A stretch of DNA of 36,890 bases from DATFKA01 sp042095835 (GTDB taxonomy: Bacteria; Bacteroidota; Bacteroidia; Chitinophagales; Saprospiraceae). Below the pieces are notes generated by a model, which was not told the origin of the DNA, did not search any database, and saw only the letters and a program-made list of their open reading frames with translations. Numbering within the stretch: the first letter of the stretch is position 1; the number at the start of each line of letters is the position of its first letter. The DNA is taken from contig JBELML010000053.1 of NCBI GenBank assembly GCA_042095835.1, positions 1 through 36,890 on the forward strand, given 5' to 3'. Below, piece by piece: positions 31,901 through 36,890 of this stretch. The translations under genes and the position numbers were made by a program.

Positions 31901-33739
31901 GAAGTAACTTACACGGTTGATGCTACTGATAATTGCTCTCCAAATGGAGACCTGAATATTACTGTATTACTCGATGTAGGCAACGATGGTGGTACACTTA
32001 TCGATGTTACAGGTGATTTGATTAATAATACTTTCTCTGCTCGCTACCCTATCGGTGAACACAGATTAGTGTTTAGAATTGATGACATCTGTGGTTCTAC
32101 TACTTCTATTACTAAAATCTTCACAGTAGAAGATTGCTTGGCTCCTGCGCCGATATGTACCAATGTACTTATTGTCAATTTGCAACCAGACCAAGATGAT
32201 TCTAAAATTGGATCAATTGAAATCTGGGCATCTGACTTTACCAACAACTCTCCTATTGGAGACTGTAGTGGTCAAGGGCCAGAGACTGTCAATGTTGGAG
32301 GAGTGGACTTACCAAGAGTAACTAAGTTTTCTATCAACCGTATTGGCGAGCCATATGATGCAGACGCGGATGGTCTGGAAGTGACTTGTGCAGATGTAGA
32401 TCAATTGGTACCTGTAGAAGTACACGCTATTGACGAAGCTGGTAATCATAACTTCTGTGAAGTATTTATAGATGTACAAGATCAAAACAATCTTTGTCCT
32501 GGCGGATCGGCTTCGGCACAAATTGCTGGGTCTATTAATACAGAATCAGGAGAAGGTGTAGCGCAGGTAGAAGTTAATCTATCTGGACATTCGACTATGA
32601 TGTATATGTCTGATGAAAATGGTCAATTTGGATTTCCAGAATTGGAAGTTGATTATGACTATTCTATTCAGCCTACAAAGGATATTGATTATAGAAACGG
32701 TGTAAACATCGTCGATTTAATTGCCATCAAGAAGCACGTACTAGGTGTTGAGAAAATAGCTTCTCCTTATCGCCAAATTGCTGCCGATGCCAATAAAAGT
32801 GGAACAATTACTGTAAAAGATTTGATCGAAGTACAAAGATTGATCCTTCACAAAACAGATAAATTTGAGGATAATAGCAGCTGGAGATTTGTAGACAGAA
32901 AATACACCTTCAATAATGCTGATGAAGCGAATGCCGAAGCATTCCCTGAGTCTGTAAATATTAACAATCTACGCCGCAGTCAAATGTTTACAGATTTCAT
33001 CGCTGTGAAAATTGGTGACACCAATGAATCTGCTCAGGTAAATGGAGCGGCACCGGTAGATGTACGTTCTGGAAATGAGCCGCTAGTTTTAAATATTGCT
33101 GAAGCTATTTTACCAGCAGGTGCAGAGCAAACGGTATACGTCAATGCTAAGCTTAAAGAATTCCAAGGTCTTCAGTTCACTATGGAGCTTGCTCAAGACC
33201 TTGAACTGCTTGATGTAGAATCTGCCCTACTCAGCGAAGAAGAGATAGGCGTGTTCCAAAAAGAAGGAAGTATTACTGCTGCTTGGTTCACTACCGAAGC
33301 AACGCTTGCTAATGAAGAGACTAAATTGTTTGCGCTTAAAGTTAGAGCAAAAACCGAAGTCGCCATAAGTGAAGCAATTACGGTTTCCTCTCGCAGGACA
33401 GATGCAGTGGCTGTTAGTACAGACAAGCAACATCCAATACAGTTGAACTTTGGAGCGACCACCCTAGCGAGTGTAGATGGCTTCATGCTGTTCAGTAATC
33501 AACCTAATCCATTTACTGACCTAACTACGGTCAACTTCCAATTGCCGAAAGCAGGCCAAGTGACTGTAACGATCAATGATGTTAATGGTAGAGTTGTGAA
33601 ATCTTTCCAACAAAACTTTGAAGCTGGACAAAACCAAATTCAATTGACTAGTAAAGATTTCCCTGTACCAGGCGTTTACTACTTCACCCTAAGTGCTGGA
33701 GAGTTTAGCGCAACTGATAGATTAATCAACGTCGAATAA
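29000..33739 (+). CDS. Large T9SS-sorted secreted protein with dockerin-like and cohesin-like modules
   Basis: A 1579-residue exported protein. Residues 1-38 are a signal peptide (LVMLFLPSSQLLAQ). The long first part (to about 1165) is acidic and cysteine-rich with repeated HYR-like segments and Asp/Asn-rich calcium-type loops (NNDGEIDGDDWFDENNNGIF, DNDQDGNIENGEF). Residues about 1173-1230 look like a carboxypeptidase-regulatory-type beta domain (IAGSINTESGEGVAQVEV). Residues 1232-1290 form a dockerin-like pair of EF-hand helices (NIVDLIAIKKHVLG, then ADANKSGTITVKDLIEVQRL). Residues 1359-1477 resemble a cohesin-type beta sandwich (VYVNAKLKEFQGLQFTMEL). Residues 1492-1579 are a type A C-terminal sorting domain (NQPNPFTDLTTVNFQLPKAG, NDVNGRVVKSF, GVYYFTLSAG). 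The signal-to-CTD layout predicts T9SS export and surface attachment. Function is unknown; adhesion or matrix structure is plausible. A strong terminator follows. Confidence 0.88.
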   Translation: MDNILHARQATSFLSKLAVSFSCALVMLFLPSSQLLAQTPSCGCNGRVNLTLDANCQFEVTVATVQAGDCGNDVTIIIDDSDPSNGNIVDCAGVHNYGIFDSNNNLVCWGEINAEDKTGPALASNIQPVFLIECNYVDQILNNPATIDPDNDLYIGQMTFQDNCGSTDCGCSVNRTFYDELNFVDCQSSASTFATMTRRWTAVDCEGNQTIEEQNYNFYRPSLSVFSNLPDQTVQTCDPASVTDVPDYYPYMISVAFGDTIRLDEIDCDYSTSVSENKFVVCDDGSFKLEREIRVLDWCTGFSSVVDNYVVKVGDFEAPEVDGSNATAVTGNVLTFLQNNFDRTDFEDLDEEGNLPMISTGNNRNCTASFFLDENSIEAQFGVDISDCSAVDINASIYNFGQEVIFGFPQGNEEWRTTNYPTINNTASGVPEGLFALVLELDDNCKNNSTIVILFKVKDLIPPVMSCDDQLNVSVTTAGVFNPVVGAYARVDAIDVDEGSDDNCELDRLLIRRSVPDLASCQDAFIALGYDANNDGEIDGDDWFDENNNGIFDEDEEFQWEFEDGVWMSPWREFAEFFCCDVDQTVRIELIGIDGATDPVTGMSMPNTNICWLDVLIEDGSDPIISSLPTRTINCDDEALSFLIEGTYSDANGGSDILDQIRETFGTAFVQGTDCGNVTLVETITYFFNANCPVGYIEREITVEKTSDNKGTSTATTTQRINVDAKHDYWICFPEDVERGCADADDDIPGITTSEGSCDLFAVDTDDERFDTNPNDPNNGCFKIFRTYSVINWCEYDGESQPVIVGRDWDEDNGINPTDPDGDGAPGDEGICVIVKRDFNDDAPDTTYYDRDSDPYNMVPGFDEDRGPDTLSFWWRVISGSDDPDDPDYFDGPFDNDQDGNIENGEFTTWRNDPNDNGSPDDDDLNFGSIGFWRYTQHIKVTDSTPPIISADGDDTFCANSNVDCAGEVTYTVDATDNCSPNGDLNITVLLDVGNDGGTLIDVTGDLINNTFSARYPIGEHRLVFRIDDICGSTTSITKIFTVEDCLAPAPICTNVLIVNLQPDQDDSKIGSIEIWASDFTNNSPIGDCSGQGPETVNVGGVDLPRVTKFSINRIGEPYDADADGLEVTCADVDQLVPVEVHAIDEAGNHNFCEVFIDVQDQNNLCPGGSASAQIAGSINTESGEGVAQVEVNLSGHSTMMYMSDENGQFGFPELEVDYDYSIQPTKDIDYRNGVNIVDLIAIKKHVLGVEKIASPYRQIAADANKSGTITVKDLIEVQRLILHKTDKFEDNSSWRFVDRKYTFNNADEANAEAFPESVNINNLRRSQMFTDFIAVKIGDTNESAQVNGAAPVDVRSGNEPLVLNIAEAILPAGAEQTVYVNAKLKEFQGLQFTMELAQDLELLDVESALLSEEEIGVFQKEGSITAAWFTTEATLANEETKLFALKVRAKTEVAISEAITVSSRRTDAVAVSTDKQHPIQLNFGATTLASVDGFMLFSNQPNPFTDLTTVNFQLPKAGQVTVTINDVNGRVVKSFQQNFEAGQNQIQLTSKDFPVPGVYYFTLSAGEFSATDRLINVE

Positions 33740-33762
33740 AACGACACACTATATACTTTACC

Positions 33763-33794
33763 AAGCCCGGTTCCAATGGAACCGGGCTTTTTTT
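33763..33794 (+). terminator. Rho-independent terminator of the large T9SS gene
   Basis: A 12-bp perfect stem, AAGCCCGGTTCC at 33763-33774 and its inverse at 33778-33789, with a three-base loop and a run of seven T (33788-33794). It starts 24 bp after the stop codon. Confidence 0.9.
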
Positions 33795-33927
33795 ATTCTT
33801 TCACATTGAGTTAACAATAAAATCACACAGGATTAATTAATCTAAATTTAACACCCATTTACATTTATTTTACTTTTAAAAAGCACCTTTGCCCTGTCAT
33901 AGAGATTTGGTCATTCATTAAAAATAA

Positions 33928-34578
33928 ATGTTAGTGGCGCTAATTAACCGTTCCGTCAAGGCAGGTTTAACAGCAAAAGGAAACACCCTATTCTTCAATA
34001 ACCAAGGGGTCTTCTTAGTCGGCCTTTTTCTCTCTTCTCTCCTCGCTTTCATTCAATTCGCCTACAGCTCTTCTACAAATAGTTTATTGCTTTTCACCCT
34101 TGGAATATTACAAACGGGGGTTTCGATTTCCTTTTTGACAAAATTGATTAGTGCATTAATTATATCTAGAATTGATGGTTTAAGATTTAATTTCTTGTTT
34201 TCTTTAGTGAGCGGCTTTATCCTTAGTCTTTCGACTGGATTTACCTTCATAGAAACCTATTCTAGAATTAGTCACCCTGTTGATATTCAGTCCTGGCAAG
34301 CTGTATTAGCTTCAGCAACCGTATTGGGTGGTAACCTTCTATTGGTCAAATTGATGCTCAAAATCGGTTGGATCGATTTAAATACAGGTAGCATGAAACT
34401 TTCGTTTTCTAAATTGGCAGGTCTATCGAGTCTACTTTTCTTGAGTTTACTGACCATTCATTTTACAGACTTATATGTATTAGATACCATATTGGCTTTT
34501 CTCTTGGGGATGCCCCTATTGGTACTAGCTGCATTCATTACGATAGATGCCTATTGGAAGCTTATTGAGCTGCTTTAA
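33928..34578 (+). CDS. Six-helix membrane protein, possibly a metal-site-less CDF relative
   Basis: A 216-residue protein with about six predicted membrane segments: VFLVGLFLSSLLAFIQFAYS, SLLLFTLGILQTGVSISFLT, FNFLFSLVSGFILSLSTGF, WQAVLASATVLGGNLLLVKL, KLAGLSSLLFLSLLTIHFTD and LDTILAFLLGMPLLVLAAFI. Helix order, loop lengths and the final segment (Y-x-LDTILAFLLGMPLLVLA followed by ITIDAYWKLIELL) resemble the membrane domain of cation diffusion facilitators. However, the HxxxD pairs expected in helices 2 and 5 are absent, and there is no C-terminal cytoplasmic metal domain. If related, it cannot transport Zn2+ in the known way. It could equally be an unrelated hydrophobic family. It starts at the ATG at 33928, after the terminator of the T9SS gene, and is followed by the repeat protein gene. 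Confidence 0.6.
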   Translation: MLVALINRSVKAGLTAKGNTLFFNNQGVFLVGLFLSSLLAFIQFAYSSSTNSLLLFTLGILQTGVSISFLTKLISALIISRIDGLRFNFLFSLVSGFILSLSTGFTFIETYSRISHPVDIQSWQAVLASATVLGGNLLLVKLMLKIGWIDLNTGSMKLSFSKLAGLSSLLFLSLLTIHFTDLYVLDTILAFLLGMPLLVLAAFITIDAYWKLIELL

Positions 34579-34671
34579 TCGAATAAATGCCCTTTCACCA
34601 TATGGCGGAAGGTCAATATAAAGAATTAGAATTATTTGATCTTTTTTACAAAACCAAACTTTTTATTGACT

Positions 34672-36890
34672 ATGAATCAAAAGTTTTACGCCTTATTGCT
34701 GTGCCTAGCAATGTTTGCAACTACAGCTATGGCTCAAATGCCAACTAAAACCATCGGTGACGATGATTTAGTTGGTGGTACGGTTTACAACTGGTCGAAC
34801 GATACGATCTACTTACTTGATGGTTTCGTTTATCTAGAGGCAAACGGTATTTTGAACATTGAAGAAGGTACAATTATCAAAGGACTTGCGACTCCTTCTA
34901 CTGATGATTTGGCTTCTACTTTAATCATTACTCAGGGAGCGCAAATCTTCGCTGAAGGTACTTCTAGACAACCTATCGTCTTCACTGCTGAAGATGATAC
35001 TCAAGATTTATCAACCTCTACTTTAGCAGCGGATGACCGTGGTCTATGGGGTGGTTTGATCATTTTGGGTAACGCTACTATCACTGACGAAGCAGCTACT
35101 GAGGCTGTAGAAGGTCTTGACGCCAACGACACTCGTTCTATCTACGGAGGCTCTAGCGACGATGACAACTCTGGTGTATTAAAGTATATCTCTATCCGTC
35201 ACGGTGGTGCTGAATTAGCACCTGGTGATGAGATCAACGGCCTTACTTTAGGTGGTGTTGGTTCTGGTACAACACTAGAGTATATCGAGGTATTCTCAAA
35301 TTCAGATGACGGTATCGAATTCTTCGGTGGTACTGCTAGTCTAAAGTATGCTTCTATCTCTTTCTGTGGAGATGATGGTCTAGACTGGGATACTGGTTGG
35401 AGAGGTAATGTTCAGTTTATCACTGTTCTTCAGTCTGCAGATGCTGGAGACAACGCTGCTGAAATGGATGGTGCTAAGCCAGATGCTAACACGCCTTCTT
35501 CTAATCCACAAGTATATAATGCAACTTATGTTGGTGCTGGCACTGCTGGATCTGCAAAGAATGAACATGCATTGTTATTCCGTGATGGTACAAGAGGTCG
35601 TTACACCAACTCTATCTTCACTGATTTTGCGAATTTCGCTGTACAAGTTGAAGATCGTGCTTCTGGTGTAGATTCTCGTTCTTACATGGAAGGTGGTGAC
35701 TTAGTTATCTCTAATAATATTTGGTTTGGTTTCGGTGAAGGAAATGGATTGAATGCGGGTGGCGATGGTTTCATCCAAGCTACTGATGATGCGGAAGACC
35801 CAACTGCTCAGTTCTTGATCGATCACCTTGCTGCAAATAGCAACTCTGTAGAAGATCCCCAGTTAGGTGGCATCTCACGCACAGAAGGATCTAGAATGTA
35901 TGATCCAAGACCTGCTACCGATGGTCCAGCATACAGCGGTTTAGCATCTTATCCAAATGATGATTTCTTTACTTCTGTAGATTATAAAGGTGCATTCGGT
36001 TCTTCTCTTTGGATTAGAAACTGGACAGCGCTTGATTTCTATGAGTTTCTTCCAGCTGTTGCAGAGCGTGTGATCACTGATGCTGACTTGGTGGCTGGTG
36101 GCACTTACACTTGGTCTGCTGATACCACTTATATTTTAGATGGTTTCGTATTCTTAGAAGATGGCGGAACACTAAATATCGAAGCAGGTACAGTTATCAA
36201 AGGTTTAGCTATTCCTACAACTGATGACTTGGCTTCTACTTTGATCATTGCTCGTGGTGCTACTATTAATGCAAATGGTACTAAAGATGCACCTATCATC
36301 ATGACTTCTGAGTTCGATGATGTGAACGATCCTGAAGATGTTGCTTTTGACGAAAGAGGGTTATGGGGTGGTTTAATCATCCTTGGTAGCGCAACGATCA
36401 CTGACGAAGCAACTACGGAAGCTGTAGAAGGTTTAGATGCTAACGATCCTCGTTCTGAGTACGGTGGTAGTGATGATGGTGACAGCTCTGGTAGCCTTAC
36501 CTATATCTCTATCCGTCACGGTGGTGCTGAATTAGCGCCTGGTGATGAAATCAACGGTTTGACACTTGGTGCTGTTGGTTCTGGTACTACACTAAGATTC
36601 ATCGAGGTTATCTCTAACTCTGATGATGGTATCGAATTCTTCGGTGGTACGGCTGATTTGAAATATGCTACTATCGCTTTCTGTGGCGATGATGCTTTAG
36701 ATTGGGATACTGGTTGGAGAGGTCGCGTTCAGTTCATCAACGTACTTCAATCTGATGACAATGGTGACAACGCTGCTGAAATGGATGGTGCTAAGCCTGA
36801 TGCTAACACGCCATCTTCTAACCCACAAGTATTCAATGCTACTTATATAGGTTCTGGTACTACTGGTACTGCTAAGAATGAGCACGCTCT
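34672..36890 (+). CDS. Secreted beta-helix-type protein with 440-residue tandem repeats (3' end outside window)
   Basis: The frame is open from the ATG at 34672 to the window edge (739 codons; no stop). Residues 1-22 are a signal peptide (MNQKFYALLLCLAMFATTAM, cleaved after AQ). Two tandem copies of a 440-residue unit follow, at 29-468 and from 469 on (the second is cut). Each has the order: Y-x-LDGFV(Y/F)LE, LNIE-x-GT-x-IKGLA, DDLASTLII, RGLWGGLIILG, TEAVEGLDAND, SIRHGGAELAPGDEINGLTL, SNSDDGIEFFGGT, FCGDDGLDWDTGWRG and DNAAEMDGAKPDANTPSSNP. The short regularly spaced strands with glycine and Asn turns suggest a right-handed beta helix. The order matches a common secreted Bacteroidota family of unknown function. 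A C-terminal T9SS sorting domain is expected beyond the edge. Codon use (GGT, GCT, GAT, TCT) is strongly biased, as in highly expressed genes. Confidence 0.85.
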   Translation, partial: MNQKFYALLLCLAMFATTAMAQMPTKTIGDDDLVGGTVYNWSNDTIYLLDGFVYLEANGILNIEEGTIIKGLATPSTDDLASTLIITQGAQIFAEGTSRQPIVFTAEDDTQDLSTSTLAADDRGLWGGLIILGNATITDEAATEAVEGLDANDTRSIYGGSSDDDNSGVLKYISIRHGGAELAPGDEINGLTLGGVGSGTTLEYIEVFSNSDDGIEFFGGTASLKYASISFCGDDGLDWDTGWRGNVQFITVLQSADAGDNAAEMDGAKPDANTPSSNPQVYNATYVGAGTAGSAKNEHALLFRDGTRGRYTNSIFTDFANFAVQVEDRASGVDSRSYMEGGDLVISNNIWFGFGEGNGLNAGGDGFIQATDDAEDPTAQFLIDHLAANSNSVEDPQLGGISRTEGSRMYDPRPATDGPAYSGLASYPNDDFFTSVDYKGAFGSSLWIRNWTALDFYEFLPAVAERVITDADLVAGGTYTWSADTTYILDGFVFLEDGGTLNIEAGTVIKGLAIPTTDDLASTLIIARGATINANGTKDAPIIMTSEFDDVNDPEDVAFDERGLWGGLIILGSATITDEATTEAVEGLDANDPRSEYGGSDDGDSSGSLTYISIRHGGAELAPGDEINGLTLGAVGSGTTLRFIEVISNSDDGIEFFGGTADLKYATIAFCGDDALDWDTGWRGRVQFINVLQSDDNGDNAAEMDGAKPDANTPSSNPQVFNATYIGSGTTGTAKNEHA

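Noticed and set aside
34672..36890. CRISPR-like or short tandem repeats in the right end of the window
   Set aside because: The repetition is explained by the 1320-bp in-frame duplication of a coding unit; there are no short direct repeats with spacers.

Overview
The window looks like a chromosomal segment of a Bacteroidota bacterium, most likely a marine or saprophytic Saprospiria-type organism (lineage is an inference). The evidence is a giant secreted protein ending in a type IX secretion (Por) sorting domain, a WbqC-family protein, SHOCT/TM2 and OmpA proteins of Bacteroidota type, -7 promoter boxes of the form TAnnTTTG (upstream of yebC, ffh and pyrG), few visible Shine-Dalgarno sequences, and moderate-to-low GC. 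No rRNA, tRNA, CRISPR array, transposase or phage gene was seen. Twenty-eight protein genes are called; the last runs off the right edge.

Layout. 1-3.6 kb (minus strand): a TM2-TPR-SHOCT membrane protein, a bacterial dynamin-like GTPase and a WbqC-family protein. 3.6-10 kb: a GT-C type membrane glycosyltransferase (plus), YebC, a 60-residue coiled-coil protein, a fumarylacetoacetate-hydrolase-fold enzyme resembling 2-keto-3-deoxy-arabinonate dehydratase, a MATE exporter, and a divergent secreted sulfatase. 10.0-10.3 kb holds a 249-bp MITE-like element with imperfect terminal inverted repeats and two hairpins; the end of a second copy lies at the left edge of the window. 10.3-15 kb: a secreted DsrE-like protein (minus), then a plus-strand run of an O-methyltransferase-like enzyme, an 82-residue unknown, a nucleoside hydrolase, a GNAT acetyltransferase and a secreted alpha/beta hydrolase with a C-terminal TPR. 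15-18.3 kb (minus): holA, an aspartate-aminotransferase-like enzyme and a lipoprotein. 18.6-20.5 kb (minus): a two-gene unit in which both products are internally duplicated, an inner-membrane-anchored protein with two OmpA-like domains and a membrane-anchored protein with two helix-hairpin-helix modules. 20.8-25 kb (plus): ffh followed by a secreted M16 zinc protease. 25-28.6 kb (minus): pyrG, a second GT-C type protein and a SpoU RNA methyltransferase, tightly packed and overlapping. 29-36.9 kb (plus): a 1579-residue T9SS-sorted protein with dockerin-like and cohesin-like modules and a strong terminator, a six-helix membrane protein that looks like a metal-free relative of cation diffusion facilitators, and a secreted beta-helix-type protein built from 440-residue tandem repeats.

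How the genes fit together. Housekeeping genes (holA, ffh, pyrG, yebC, spoU) are interleaved with envelope and secretion functions, as is usual for scattered Bacteroidota operons. The best candidate for an undescribed system is the OmpA-duplicate/HhH-duplicate pair: predicted topology puts one partner's domains in the periplasm and the other's nucleic-acid-type domains in the cytoplasm. The next most interesting items are the dockerin-plus-cohesin T9SS protein, the large tandem repeat protein next to it, and the MITE-like element. All functional statements come from recognising families by eye; no database search was run.
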